From Methylococcales bacterium (lineage in GTDB: Bacteria; Pseudomonadota; Gammaproteobacteria; Methylococcales; Methylomonadaceae), in contig JAPLRP010000058.1 of assembly GCA_026399095.1 (NCBI GenBank), forward strand, positions 1 through 51,512: 51,512 nucleotides of DNA, given 5' to 3'. The position numbers and the translations under genes were made by a program. Of this stretch, positions 27,245 to 36,811 are shown one piece after another. How positions within the stretch are numbered: position 1 is the first letter of the stretch; each line of letters begins with the position of its first letter. The notes under the pieces are model-generated. The model saw only the letters and a list, made by a program, of their open reading frames with translations, searched no databases and had not been told where the DNA came from.

Positions 27245-28648
27245 ATGACTATAACAACACGTTTTGCCCCGAGTCCAACTGGTTATTTGCATGTCGGTGG
27301 TGCTCGTACCGCTCTTTTTTCATGGCTATATGCACGTAAGCATGGCGGAAAATTTATTTTACGTATTGAAGATACTGATTTAGAGCGTTCGACCCAAGAA
27401 TCAGTTAATGCCATTCTTGAGGGCATGTCCTGGTTGGGGCTTGATTATGATGCAGGGCCTTTTTATCAAACCCATCATTTTGATCGTTACAAAGAAATCA
27501 TCCAGCAGTTATTGATACAGGGTGATGCTTATTATTGCTACTGCAGTAAAGATGAGTTAGAGGAGTTACGTTCAGAGCAAATGGCTAATAAAGAAAAGCC
27601 ACGCTATAACGGTAAATGCAGGGAGTCTGATGGCTTTCAGCCAGAAAAAGAGCCAGTTATACGCTTTAAAAATCCCGCTGACGGGGTTGTTACCATTCCT
27701 GATTTAGTTAAGGGTAATATTGTTGTTGCTAATAAAGAACTGGATGATTTGATTATCGCCAGAGCTGATGGAACACCAACTTACAATTTAACGGTTGTTG
27801 TTGATGATATGGACATGAAAGTCACTCATGTTATTCGTGGTGATGATCATATTAACAATACCCCTAGGCAAATGAATATCCTAAAAGCGTTGGGTGCAGA
27901 TGTTCCAAAATATGCGCATTTACCTATGATTTTGGGTGCTGACGGCGCACGTTTATCAAAGCGTCATGGTGCAGTGAGTGTTATGCAATTTCGTGATGAC
28001 GGTTATTTACCAGAAGCTTTATTAAATTATTTGGTGCGGTTAGGTTGGTCTCATGGTGACCAAGAAATCTTTACTATTGATGAGATGGTTGAGTACTTTG
28101 AATTAGATGACGTCAATGTATCAGCTTCTACTTTTAACATGGAAAAGCTGTTGTGGTTAAATCATCAATATATCATGAACGGTGATCCAGCTCATATTGC
28201 CCGTCATTTAAGTTGGCATATGGGGCAGTTGAATATTGATCCAGCAGATGGTCCTGAATTAATTGATGTTGTAAAAGCGCAAAGAGAGCGAAGTAAGACC
28301 TTGGTTGAAATGGCAGCAGCTAGCATTTATTTTTATAAAGAGTTTGATTCTTACGATGAAAAAGCAGTAAAAAAGAACTTTACACAAGGATCGGATCATG
28401 TATTAGCGCAATTACATGATGAGTTGGTTTCTGTAGCTGACTGGACTGGCGAGATTGTGCATCAAATCATCGTGGATCTTGCAGAAGTACTGGGGCTCAA
28501 TATGGGTAAAGTTGCTCAGCCTTTGCGCGTCGCTATTTGTGGTTCGGGTGTTTCACCTGCAATTGATATTACTGTATCTTTGCTAGGGCAAGAAAAAACT
28601 TTGGCTAGAATAGAAAAAGCTATAAATTACATCAGAAGTTTAAATTAG
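27245..28648 (+). CDS. gltX: Glutamyl-tRNA synthetase
   Basis: 467 residues from the ATG at 27245, which gives the family start [19 protein letters not shown]; an in-frame TTG five codons upstream is less likely. Class I synthetase charging tRNA-Glu in the cytoplasm. The HIGH-type motif is [13 protein letters not shown] (about 9-21) and the KMSKS-type motif is LSKRHG (about 237-242). A Cys-rich segment ([17 protein letters not shown], about 98-130) is the insertion that carries zinc in some GluRS. Two tRNA-Glu genes sit just downstream. Confidence 0.98.
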   Translation: MTITTRFAPSPTGYLHVGGARTALFSWLYARKHGGKFILRIEDTDLERSTQESVNAILEGMSWLGLDYDAGPFYQTHHFDRYKEIIQQLLIQGDAYYCYCSKDELEELRSEQMANKEKPRYNGKCRESDGFQPEKEPVIRFKNPADGVVTIPDLVKGNIVVANKELDDLIIARADGTPTYNLTVVVDDMDMKVTHVIRGDDHINNTPRQMNILKALGADVPKYAHLPMILGADGARLSKRHGAVSVMQFRDDGYLPEALLNYLVRLGWSHGDQEIFTIDEMVEYFELDDVNVSASTFNMEKLLWLNHQYIMNGDPAHIARHLSWHMGQLNIDPADGPELIDVVKAQRERSKTLVEMAAASIYFYKEFDSYDEKAVKKNFTQGSDHVLAQLHDELVSVADWTGEIVHQIIVDLAEVLGLNMGKVAQPLRVAICGSGVSPAIDITVSLLGQEKTLARIEKAINYIRSLN

Positions 28649-28650
28649 TC

Positions 28651-28679
28651 TTGGACTTCCCAGGTATTTGCTGTAGAAT
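28651..28679 (+). promoter_or_regulatory. Sigma-70 promoter for the tRNA cluster
   Basis: TTGGAC (28651-28656), a 17-base spacer and TAGAAT (28674-28679). A start about 7 bases later would fall just before tRNA-Ala at 28695. It lies directly after the gltX stop. Confidence 0.7.
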
Positions 28680-28694
28680 GCCCGTTCTTTACTT

Positions 28695-28770
28695 GGGGCC
28701 ATAGCTCAATTGGTAGAGCGCAACACTGGCAGTGTTGAGGTCAGCGGTTCGATTCCGCTTGGCTCCACCA
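28695..28770 (+). tRNA. tRNA-Ala (GGC)
   Basis: 76 bases with encoded CCA. The acceptor GGGGCCA pairs with TGGCTCC (one G-T). The D arm is GCTC...GAGC, the anticodon arm CAACA-CTGGCAG-TGTTG has anticodon GGC, and the T arm contains GGTTCGATTCC. Confidence 0.95.
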
Positions 28771-28801
28771 AAAATAAAGAAAAAGTTAATTAAAATCGCT
28801 A

Positions 28802-28877
28802 GTCCCCATCGTCTAGCGGCCTAGGACACTGCCCTTTCACGGCGGTAACAGGGGTTCGAACCCCCTTGGGGACGCCA
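28802..28877 (+). tRNA. tRNA-Glu (TTC), copy 1
   Basis: 76 bases with encoded CCA. The acceptor GTCCCCA/TGGGGAC pairs, the anticodon loop CTTTCAC gives anticodon TTC, and the T arm is GGGGTTCGAACCCCC. Identical to the copy at 28981-29056. Confidence 0.96.
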
Positions 28878-28980
28878 TTTTAAGGGCTCATGATTTACAA
28901 GTTTTATCCTCGTATAAAATTTTAGTTTTAAGTCTTATTCTTACGGATTTGATCTATTAGGCCAGACTAAACCAGTTTTA

Positions 28981-29056
28981 GTCCCCATCGTCTAGCGGCC
29001 TAGGACACTGCCCTTTCACGGCGGTAACAGGGGTTCGAACCCCCTTGGGGACGCCA
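28981..29056 (+). tRNA. tRNA-Glu (TTC), copy 2
   Basis: Base-for-base identical to the first copy over 76 positions; the 103-base spacer between them is unrelated to the spacer before copy 1. Followed at once by a terminator, so the three tRNAs form one transcript. Confidence 0.96.
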
Positions 29057-29063
29057 TAATTTA

Positions 29064-29093
29064 AGGCTTATCAGTTTGATAGGCCTTTTTTTT
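29064..29093 (+). terminator. Terminator of the tRNA cluster
   Basis: AGGCTTATCA (29064-29073) pairs with TGATAGGCCT (29077-29086), one wobble, then eight T. Eight bases after the second tRNA-Glu. Confidence 0.85.
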
Positions 29094-29375
29094 GCCTTTT
29101 ATTTATGTCCGGTGACTTGGCTTCCTTAAAGTTGTTTCAGGCAATACCAATTATTTATTAACCTAGACTCCTTTTTAAAGCTTATGATTTGATATGCTCG
29201 ATTTACTGGCTGAGTTGGTTTTGGATATTTTTTTACAGGGTATTAAAATAACGACTTGATAAATGCAGAGACTAGGTTGTGTTAAATAACCTGTTCATAA
29301 AATGCCTTACTGTAAAAAAGTTTAATTAATGCGGATTAAATGCATCCGATCTTCAGTTTTTTATTAGGAAAAACA

Positions 29376-30230
29376 ATGAGTTTTAAAAAAATAATCTTGG
29401 GTTTATGTTTGGCAGTGATTATATTTCCAGCTACTGCAGAAGAAAAATTTAAAGTCTGTGCAGATCCGCTTAATCCGCCTTACTCTACAAAATATAAAGA
29501 TGGTTTTGAAAACAAAATTGCTGAATTATTTGCCAAGGAGCTTCGACAAAAAGTTGAATATACTTGGTTTGCCCAGCGTATTGGCTTTATTCGTAATACA
29601 TTAACAGCATCTGTTAATGATTGGGATGCGGAGAGTGACAAGTTTAAATGCGATATAGTAATGGGTGTTCCTGCCGGTTACAATCTGACTTTAACGACGA
29701 TGCCATATTACCAATCAACCTACGTTCTTTTAATAGCTAAAGGTCGTGGCTGGGATGATTTAAAAGAGGCAAGTCAATTGACGACATTGCCCTTACAAAG
29801 ACAGGAGTCATTAAAGATTGCGATGTTTGATCGTGGACCTGGAACTACCTGGATGCAAAAAAATGGTTTGCTTGACCAAGGAATATCTTATCAATCAATG
29901 TCTGGCGATAGTGAAAATAATGTTGCCATGCAAATAGACAAGGATTTTAAAGCCAAAAAAATCGATATGGTTATATTATGGGGGCCTATGGCTGCTTATG
30001 TCACAGCCCAAAGTCCAAAGAATAGCTTCATAATGATTCCAATGAAATCAACGCCTGCAATCAAGTTTGAATTTGCTATGGCAATGGGTGTTAGAAAAGC
30101 AGATAAGGAAAGGAAGTTAGTGCTTGATAAATTAATTACAAGCAAAGCAAAAGAGATTCAGGCAATTATTGAGAGTTACAATGTTCCTTTGTTATCAATT
30201 GCTAAAGAAGCGGTTAAAGATGATGATTAA
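29376..30230 (+). CDS. MxaJ/XoxJ-like periplasmic binding protein
   Basis: 284 residues from the ATG at 29376, chosen because AGGA lies 7 bases upstream and a clean signal peptide follows (MSFKKIILGLCLAVIIFPAT, cut near AEE); an upstream in-frame ATG at 29340 would bury it. The mature protein has the fold of family-3 solute-binding proteins. It carries the hallmarks of the 'quinoprotein dehydrogenase-associated' group (TIGR03871; MxaJ/XoxJ): KVCADPLNPPYS, FENKIAELFAKEL, VEYTWFAQRIGFIRNTL, CDIVMGVPAGY and LTTMPYYQSTYVL. These proteins assist methanol dehydrogenase, and XoxJ has been proposed to help activate the lanthanide enzyme. Here it is an orphan, without mxaF/xoxF or the cytochrome partner nearby. 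Confidence 0.75.
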   Translation: MSFKKIILGLCLAVIIFPATAEEKFKVCADPLNPPYSTKYKDGFENKIAELFAKELRQKVEYTWFAQRIGFIRNTLTASVNDWDAESDKFKCDIVMGVPAGYNLTLTTMPYYQSTYVLLIAKGRGWDDLKEASQLTTLPLQRQESLKIAMFDRGPGTTWMQKNGLLDQGISYQSMSGDSENNVAMQIDKDFKAKKIDMVILWGPMAAYVTAQSPKNSFIMIPMKSTPAIKFEFAMAMGVRKADKERKLVLDKLITSKAKEIQAIIESYNVPLLSIAKEAVKDDD

Positions 30231-30244
30231 ATAAAGCAGGTAAG

Positions 30245-30283
30245 AGGTTCAAGGAGAAAATAGATTGGCTGCTCCATGAACCT
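30245..30283. terminator. Long hairpin between convergent genes
   Basis: AGGTTCAAGGAG pairs with CTCCATGAACCT (one mismatch) around a 15-base loop, midway between the stops of the binding-protein gene and malQ. It lacks a clear T run, so its role as terminator is uncertain. Confidence 0.5.
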
Positions 30284-30291
30284 GCTAAAAA

Positions 30292-31767
30292 TTATTTACG
30301 GTTAAACAATGACACTAAATGTTTAAATCGACTTACTTGATCATTTGACAGTTGCTGCCACTGAAAGCGCCATTTCCAATTTCCTATAGTTGTGCCTGGC
30401 GTATTCATTCGAGCCTCGGAGCCTAGCTCAAGAATATCCTGCATGGGAATTATGGCAAGATTAGCAACTGACCCCAATGCCGCTTGAATTAACAAGCAAT
30501 GCAGTGAAGTTGAATGGTTACCAAGATAATCGTAAGCATAATTTCTTTCATATTCATTGATGCTGTTTGACCAGCCTATAGTCGTGTCGTTATCATGTGT
30601 ACCGGTATAAACAACACAGTTTCTCTCATAATGACTGGGTAGATAAGGGTTGTCAGGTCCGCTACCAAAAGCAAATTGAAGTATCTTCATGCCAGGTAAG
30701 TTGAATTCATCTCTTAAAGCATCAACTTCATCGGTTATGATGCCTAAGTCTTCAGCTACTAGAGGAATTGAACCTAGCTTAGCTTTTATAGCTTTTAATA
30801 AAGCACTTCCCGGTGCTTTAACCCATTCACCATTTTGTGCGGTAGGTTCATCTGCAGGAATTTCCCATGCTGCTTCCAAGCCACGAAAGTGATCAATCCG
30901 CAAAATATCGAATTGTTCAAGCTGGGTTATCATTCGATCTACCCACCAAGTAAAACCAGTTTTTGTTAGATAGTTCCAATCATAATGCGGATTTCCCCAG
31001 CGCTGACCGGTTTCTGAAAAATAATCAGGCGGTACACCAGCGACAACAGACATTTCACCAGATTCATTAAGCTTAAAAACCTTGCGATTGGCCCAGACAT
31101 CAGAACTGTCGTAGGATACAAAAATAGGAATGTCGCCAAATAAAAGTACTCCACGCACATTTGCATACGCTTTTAACGCCATCCATTGTCGGAAAAAGAT
31201 ATATTGTTCAAATTTAATTTCTTGTATTGCTTTTGAAAGGCGTTGTCGAGCTTCGTCAAGTGCGTTAATTTCCCTTTCTTTAAAAGGCTTGGGCCATTGA
31301 TTCCAGCATTGTTGATTAAATAGATTTCTAAGTGCCAGAAATAGGGCAAAATCATCCAGCCAAGAAGCTTTTTCCTGACAAAATTCTAAAAAATCATCTT
31401 TATCCTGTTGATTGGCATTTTCTAAGAATCCTTCAAAGACCTTTGCTACCAAACAGCTTTTGTTAAATGAAAAAGAACCGTTGCATTCCTCACATTGCTC
31501 CGATGTTGCCAGCCAATTACGCTTTACCAAATCATCAATGTCAATTAATGCAGGATTGCCGGCGTGAGCTGATAAACACTGATAAGGCGACCCATCTGCA
31601 TGGGTCATGCCTAAGGGTAATGTTTGCCATACAGTGATCCCAGTATCATGTAGGAAATTTACAAAATCATAAGCATCTTTACCCAGATTACCTTGTTTAT
31701 CAGTGCCAGGCAGTGAGGTAATATGAAGCAGAACGCCTGCTCGACGTTTATTTAAAAGGTTATTCAC
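30292..31767 (-). CDS. malQ: 4-alpha-glucanotransferase (amylomaltase)
   Basis: 491 residues from a GTG (31767) with AGAGGC 6 bases upstream. GH77 enzyme that transfers glucan chains between 1,4-linked glucans. Family motifs: RRAGVLLHITSLPG (about 8-21), SPYQCLSAHAGNPALI, GDIPIFVSYDSSDVW, GVPPDYFSETGQRWGNP, the catalytic loops LRIDHFRGLEAAWEIP (nucleophile Asp) and PLVAEDLGIIT (Glu), and the later YTGTHDNDTTIGW. Its start lies 14 bases after the stop of the decayed GH57 gene, so both were one unit with glgC. It shapes maltodextrins made during glycogen turnover. Confidence 0.96.
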   Translation of the reverse strand: MNNLLNKRRAGVLLHITSLPGTDKQGNLGKDAYDFVNFLHDTGITVWQTLPLGMTHADGSPYQCLSAHAGNPALIDIDDLVKRNWLATSEQCEECNGSFSFNKSCLVAKVFEGFLENANQQDKDDFLEFCQEKASWLDDFALFLALRNLFNQQCWNQWPKPFKEREINALDEARQRLSKAIQEIKFEQYIFFRQWMALKAYANVRGVLLFGDIPIFVSYDSSDVWANRKVFKLNESGEMSVVAGVPPDYFSETGQRWGNPHYDWNYLTKTGFTWWVDRMITQLEQFDILRIDHFRGLEAAWEIPADEPTAQNGEWVKAPGSALLKAIKAKLGSIPLVAEDLGIITDEVDALRDEFNLPGMKILQFAFGSGPDNPYLPSHYERNCVVYTGTHDNDTTIGWSNSINEYERNYAYDYLGNHSTSLHCLLIQAALGSVANLAIIPMQDILELGSEARMNTPGTTIGNWKWRFQWQQLSNDQVSRFKHLVSLFNRK

Positions 31768-31781
31768 GCGTATGCCTCTAG

Positions 31782-32760
31782 TTAATGTTCAATACCTGTT
31801 CGCATCGCTCCACCCATTGCCGGATATCCGGAACCATGAGTAAAACACAGCGCAAGATAAGCTGGAGGCTCTTCGCCTAATAATCGATACAAATTGGCTA
31901 AATTAAGCCAGAATTGCTTTTCAAAACTACTGACTGCTTCACCGGGATTATAATCCTCAAACCACCAAAACCAGTCAGACCCTTCACAGATGGCAAGCTG
32001 AAATTCAGTCTGCTGAATTTGTTTATCTGTTAACCGTTTAATTAGTATAGCAATATCGAAAGCATATTTTACGTCACCCAGCATGTCCCAGCCACGATTT
32101 TTGTCTCCGGATCCAATTCAGGTTGAAAAGGTGCCATATACTCAGCTTCCAGCAACTAATGTTGGTAATGATTTTATGACAGATTTGTTTTTTAAGTATG
32201 CAGAAAATGTACATAATTGAATTGTAGGATGATTAGCCAAACGATTGTATAAAGAACTCAGGAAATGATAGCCATTATCCGGAAAATATTCCTAAATATT
32301 TACACCATCCATGATAATGGAAACTATTTTGTCGCCGTGCTCAAGAACTGCAATATTTTCCAAATGTTGGATAAAATTACTAACTGCGTCATCGGCATGC
32401 CACTTTGAATATTCAAAACCAATACCATCATCACGAAAGAAACAGGTTATATTGGTATTTTCAGTTTGAAAGGGAGGTGTATACTAGATGCATCGTTGAT
32501 TTCATACAACTTTAAACTATTATAAAGGACGGAGCCACCGCTTGCTTTCCAATCAAAGCCAAAATCATTTAACAAGCTTAACGTTTTATTACTGATGCTG
32601 CCTTCTGAAAGCCAACAACCCTTGGGTTCTTCACCAAAAAACGTTTAAAAGTCTGGACACCTTTTTCAAGATGCCATTTTACTCGATCATATCCACCTGG
32701 ATAAGCTACCCTTTCCGGAAAAGCAGCATGTGCCAGCACAAGACTAATTTCAACTTTTTT
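31782..32760 (-). pseudogene. Decayed GH57 glycoside hydrolase
   Basis: The C-terminal frame is open from 32084 down to 31782 (QLAICEGSDWFWWFEDYNPG, ANLYRLLGE). The same frame continues upstream through three nonsense codons: TGA at 32118-32120 and at 32142-32144, TAG at 32292-32294. Around them it still reads RDDGIGFEYSKWHADDAVSN, VSIIMDGVNI(stop)EYFPDNGYHFLSSLYNRL and VAGS(stop)VYGTFST(stop)IGSGDKN, all GH57 landmarks, with Trp expected at each stop. A frameshift near 32476 and another near the T6 run around 32640 link to GCWLSEGS and AAFPERVAYPGGYDRVKWHL. The N-terminal part of the enzyme is missing. GH57 enzymes cleave or branch alpha-glucans; this copy cannot be functional. Confidence 0.88.
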
Positions 32761-32942
32761 GTAGGTCTTAGTTTTATATTCTCATTAATTACAGCCAGGG
32801 GACGAGAGCTATGTTAATAGTGAGTTTAAATTTTAAATAACCTAAAAGGTGAACCTCAATTTGGACATTTTCGTAAGATCTACTGCGAAATAACCAATAC
32901 TAAATGTTTTTCGCAGTAGATTTAAGTTTTGTTAAGTCCTAA

Positions 32943-34223
32943 TTACCTGACATAGTGCAATTTTTGCCCCAGCATATCAGGGGTAACTAAAACGACACCG
33001 CCTGCGCTGACATGAAATCTTTTTTCATCATCAGTCCTATTTTCCCCAATGATAGTTCCTTCGGGTATGTCACAACCTTTTTCTATAATTGCTTTGGTTA
33101 TACGGCAATGACGGGCAATATTTACTTGTGGCAAGACAATAGAATCCTTCACAGAAGAAAATGAATTAACTCGAACATTTGAAAACAATAATGAATGCCG
33201 TACCGTTGCTCCAGAAATTACACAGCCACCTGAAACCATTGAGTCAACTGCCAGTCCACGACGTTCATCATCATCAAAAACAAACTTGGCAGGTGGTGTT
33301 TGTTCTTGATTTGTCCATATAGGCCAGGTGTTGTCATATAAGTTTAAACCCGGATTTACTCCGATTAATTCCATATTGGCCACCCAGTAAGCATCAATTG
33401 TACCCACATCACGCCAGTAACTTTGTACGCCACTTTGTAAGTCTAAAAATGGATAGGCATTAACGATATATTTATCAATAACTGAGGGGATAATATCTTT
33501 TCCAAAATCGTTTGTTGAATTTTTATTATCAGCATCTTTAAGTAATTGTTCAAATAGAAAACCGGCATTAAAAATATAAATACCCATTGATGCCAAGGCA
33601 GTATCTGTTCGTCCGGGCATTACAGGTGGATGTTCAGGTTTTTCAACAAAGGCTTTGACGCGTCGATTGGTGTCGACATCCATCACACCAAAGGCTGTTG
33701 CTTCTTCTAATGATACTTCTAGACAACCAATGGTTAAATCGGCATTTTTTTGGATATGGTCTGCAAGCATTGCACCATAATCCATTTTGTAAATATGATC
33801 ACCCGCTAAAACTAAAATATGAGCAGGTTTGCGACTGCGGAGAATATCGATGTTTTGAAAGATAGCGTCAGCTGTACCTTTATACCAAGAATCTTCATTA
33901 TGTCTTTGTTGTGCTGGCATTAAATCAACATACTCACCAAATTCACCGCGCAAGAAGCCCCAGCCTTGCTGGATATGGCGAATAAGAGAATCTGATTTGT
34001 ATTGTGTCAGAATGCCGATTTTACGAATACCCGAATTAACACAGTTCGATAGTGGAAAATCAATAATTCGAAATTTTCCACCAAAGGGAACTGCCGGCTT
34101 TGCACGCCAGTCTGTCATGTTCATCAACCTTGAGCCACGACCACCAGCTAATATTAATGCAATTGTATTTCGGGTTAAATGACCTATATTGTGATCATTA
34201 TCATTATTGCTTGCCGCTGACAT
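32943..34223 (-). CDS. glgC: Glucose-1-phosphate adenylyltransferase
   Basis: 426 residues, with GGAGATG upstream of the ATG. Makes ADP-glucose, the committed step of glycogen synthesis. It has the nucleotide-binding N-terminus [20 protein letters not shown], the substrate site [40 protein letters not shown], the catalytic [13 protein letters not shown] and FVEKP, and a C-terminal left-handed beta-helix (about 300-426). The N-terminal [12 protein letters not shown] region lacks the longer regulatory arm of some enzymes. It diverges from glgB across 96 bases, so the two promoters lie back to back. Upstream of GH57 and malQ on the same strand, probably one operon. Confidence 0.97.
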   Translation of the reverse strand: MSAASNNDNDHNIGHLTRNTIALILAGGRGSRLMNMTDWRAKPAVPFGGKFRIIDFPLSNCVNSGIRKIGILTQYKSDSLIRHIQQGWGFLRGEFGEYVDLMPAQQRHNEDSWYKGTADAIFQNIDILRSRKPAHILVLAGDHIYKMDYGAMLADHIQKNADLTIGCLEVSLEEATAFGVMDVDTNRRVKAFVEKPEHPPVMPGRTDTALASMGIYIFNAGFLFEQLLKDADNKNSTNDFGKDIIPSVIDKYIVNAYPFLDLQSGVQSYWRDVGTIDAYWVANMELIGVNPGLNLYDNTWPIWTNQEQTPPAKFVFDDDERRGLAVDSMVSGGCVISGATVRHSLLFSNVRVNSFSSVKDSIVLPQVNIARHCRITKAIIEKGCDIPEGTIIGENRTDDEKRFHVSAGGVVLVTPDMLGQKLHYVR

Positions 34224-34319
34224 ATTTCATCTCCATGTTGATATAGATATTACAACTGTTAGTTATTTTGGTAAGATTCACACAATAATCATTCTACTAC
34301 TACACCGAGGCCATTCAAA

Positions 34320-36710
34320 GTGAAAAAGCGTTCTAATAACACACTTGACTCTGATGCTAAAAAAGCAATCTCAGTAAAACCGGAAGTAAATACGCCTGAC
34401 TCTGAAGCCACAAAAAATATCCCAAAAAAAACGGCTACGAGTAAACCTCAAGCCGGTTCCAAGAAAAGCGTAAAACCCAAAGCAGAAGTAACAGAAAAAG
34501 TTAAACCATTAATTGCTAAATCAGTAACAACATTAGCAGTAAAAAAACAAGAGGACAAGTTAGACACTGATTCACTAAGAATTAGTGAGGCAAAACATCA
34601 TGATCCTTTTTCAGTTTTGGGTCGACATCTCAAGAATAATCAAGTCTCTATAAAAGTTTTTTTGCCTTATGCAGAAACGGTTCAATTAAGTAATAACGGG
34701 TCTGAATTAAAGCGGATAACCGGTACCGATTTTTTTGAGTATTGTGCCAAAGATGGTGAGCTGCCAGAGCACTATAAAATTACCTGGGTTGACAAAAACG
34801 GTTATACCCATGAGGATTATGATCCTTATGACTTTGGAACCCAACTGCCTGAATTTGACCAGCATTTGTTCGGGGAAGGTAAGCATTGGCATGTTTATCA
34901 GAAATTGGGTGGACACTTACACAGTGTTGATGGCATTGATGGCGTTTTATTTACGCTATGGGCGCCTAATGCTGGACGAGTAAGTGTGGTTGGAGACTTC
35001 AATCGCTGGGATGGACGTTGCAACCCCATGCGTAGCTTGGGGGGAAGCGGGATTTGGGAAATCTTTATGCCGGGATTGAAAACAGGATGTTTATACAAGT
35101 TTGAAATTTTAAATCGTTATACCAATGAAATTTTATTAAAGACAGACCCTTATGGGCAGCAATTTGAGTTTCGTCCCAATACTTCGTCAATTGTTGTTAA
35201 GGAAAAAAGCTATATCTGGCAGGATAAACAATGGATGACTCAGCGAGTCAAACATGATTGGCTGCACGAGCCTATGTCTATCTATGAAGTCCATTTAGGC
35301 TCATGGCGACGGGATAGCTTGGGCAACTTCCTGTCCTACAGAACCCTCGCTATAGAGCTTGTAAACTATGTTAAGCAGATGGGCTTCACACACATAGAAT
35401 TGTTACCTATTACTGAGCATCCTTTCGATGGATCATGGGGTTACCAAACAACTGGCTATTTTGCGCCAACCAGTCGTCATGGCTCACCTGATGATTTTCG
35501 TTATTTTATTGATACCTGTCATCAGAATGGTATTGGTATTATTTTGGATTGGGTTCCAGCTCATTTCCCTAAAGATGCTTTTGCGCTTGCTCGTTTTGAT
35601 GGTAGTGCTCTTTATGAGCATGAAGACCCTAGAAAAGGCGAGCATCGTGATTGGGGCACACTTATTTATAACTATGGCCGTAATGAAGTTAAAAACTTCT
35701 TGCTGGCCAGTGCCAATTTTTGGTTGGAAGAATTCCATCTTGATGGCTTAAGAGTTGATGCAGTAGCTTCCATGCTTTATCTGGATTATTCTCGTGAAGA
35801 TAATGACTGGATACCTAATATTTACGGCGGTAATGAGAATTTAGAGGCGATTGATTTTTTCAGAGAACTTAATTCTGTCACCCATGATCTCCATCCAGGC
35901 ACTGTTATGATGGCTGAAGAATCCACGTCATGGCCTCAGGTAACTCGTCCAACATGGGCCGGTGGGTTGGGCTTTTCAATGAAATGGAATATGGGTTGGA
36001 TGCATGATGTGTTGGCATATATGAGTGAGGAACCTATTCATCGTAAGTATCATCATGACAGTCTTACTTTTGGAATGCTTTACGCATTTACTGAAAATTT
36101 TACATTGCCTTTTTCACATGATGAAGTTGTTCATGGTAAAGGATCATTACTGAGTAAAATGCCTGGTGATGAATGGCAACGCTTTGCTAATTTACGACTA
36201 CTCTATACTTTTATGTATACCTATCCAGGTAAAAAGTTGTTATTTATGGGCTGTGAATTTGGACAAGGTACTGAATGGAATGCCAACAAGGATCTGGATT
36301 GGTATGTGTTGGACTATCCTCACCACAAAGGTGTTTCTACTTTAGTAAAAGATCTTAATCATTTATATAAGACTCATCCTGCTTTGTTTGCTCATGATTT
36401 TGAACACCATGGTTTTGAATGGATTGATTGTCATGATGTTGAGCAGTCCATTATTAGTTATCGACGTAAAAACCAATTTGAAGAATTAATTATTGTATTA
36501 AACTTTACTCCAGTACCTCGAGAGAATTATCGACTAGGGGTTCCTGATGAAGGTACTTATACCGAGATCTTTAACTCTGATTCCAAGTATTATGATGGTA
36601 GTAATGTAGGAAATGCTGCTGTGATATCAGAGCCAGTCACCTGGATGAATCAACCTCATTCAATTAGTCTTAACTTGCCACCTTTAGGAGCCTTGATCTT
36701 AAAGTTATAA
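34320..36710 (+). CDS. glgB: Glycogen branching enzyme with Lys-rich N-terminal tail
   Basis: 796 residues from a GTG at 34320. GH13 enzyme that makes alpha-1,6 branches. Residues 1 to about 80 form an unusual low-complexity Lys/Ala/Thr/Pro tail ([30 protein letters not shown]), absent from the common 730-residue form. Then come an N1 module ([12 protein letters not shown]...), CBM48 ([20 protein letters not shown]) and the GH13 catalytic barrel with nucleophile Asp near 478 ([15 protein letters not shown]), acid Glu near 535 (MMAEEST) and Asp near 600 ([11 protein letters not shown]). A C-terminal beta-domain closes it. glgA follows about 100 bases later, so glgBA is one unit. Confidence 0.97.
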   Translation: MKKRSNNTLDSDAKKAISVKPEVNTPDSEATKNIPKKTATSKPQAGSKKSVKPKAEVTEKVKPLIAKSVTTLAVKKQEDKLDTDSLRISEAKHHDPFSVLGRHLKNNQVSIKVFLPYAETVQLSNNGSELKRITGTDFFEYCAKDGELPEHYKITWVDKNGYTHEDYDPYDFGTQLPEFDQHLFGEGKHWHVYQKLGGHLHSVDGIDGVLFTLWAPNAGRVSVVGDFNRWDGRCNPMRSLGGSGIWEIFMPGLKTGCLYKFEILNRYTNEILLKTDPYGQQFEFRPNTSSIVVKEKSYIWQDKQWMTQRVKHDWLHEPMSIYEVHLGSWRRDSLGNFLSYRTLAIELVNYVKQMGFTHIELLPITEHPFDGSWGYQTTGYFAPTSRHGSPDDFRYFIDTCHQNGIGIILDWVPAHFPKDAFALARFDGSALYEHEDPRKGEHRDWGTLIYNYGRNEVKNFLLASANFWLEEFHLDGLRVDAVASMLYLDYSREDNDWIPNIYGGNENLEAIDFFRELNSVTHDLHPGTVMMAEESTSWPQVTRPTWAGGLGFSMKWNMGWMHDVLAYMSEEPIHRKYHHDSLTFGMLYAFTENFTLPFSHDEVVHGKGSLLSKMPGDEWQRFANLRLLYTFMYTYPGKKLLFMGCEFGQGTEWNANKDLDWYVLDYPHHKGVSTLVKDLNHLYKTHPALFAHDFEHHGFEWIDCHDVEQSIISYRRKNQFEELIIVLNFTPVPRENYRLGVPDEGTYTEIFNSDSKYYDGSNVGNAAVISEPVTWMNQPHSISLNLPPLGALILKL

Positions 36711-36811
36711 ATGAGGTATAAGTTTAAGGGTAAATGGTAAGGTTTGTTTGTAGTTTGCCCTTGTAACTCGTGTCTGGCACCTGATCTTGTTTGAAGTGAT
36801 CTTAGCGTTAT

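Noticed and set aside
28802-29056. Identical 76-base direct repeats read as a mobile or CRISPR-like repeat
   Set aside because: Both copies fold as tRNA-Glu with TTC anticodon and encoded CCA; only two copies with unrelated spacer.
32100-32294. Trp-to-TGA changes suggesting a recoded genetic code (UGA = Trp)
   Set aside because: Intact genes throughout the window use TGG for Trp and some end in TGA; one of the three stops is TAG; frameshifts and a deletion accompany them. Simple pseudogene decay explains it.
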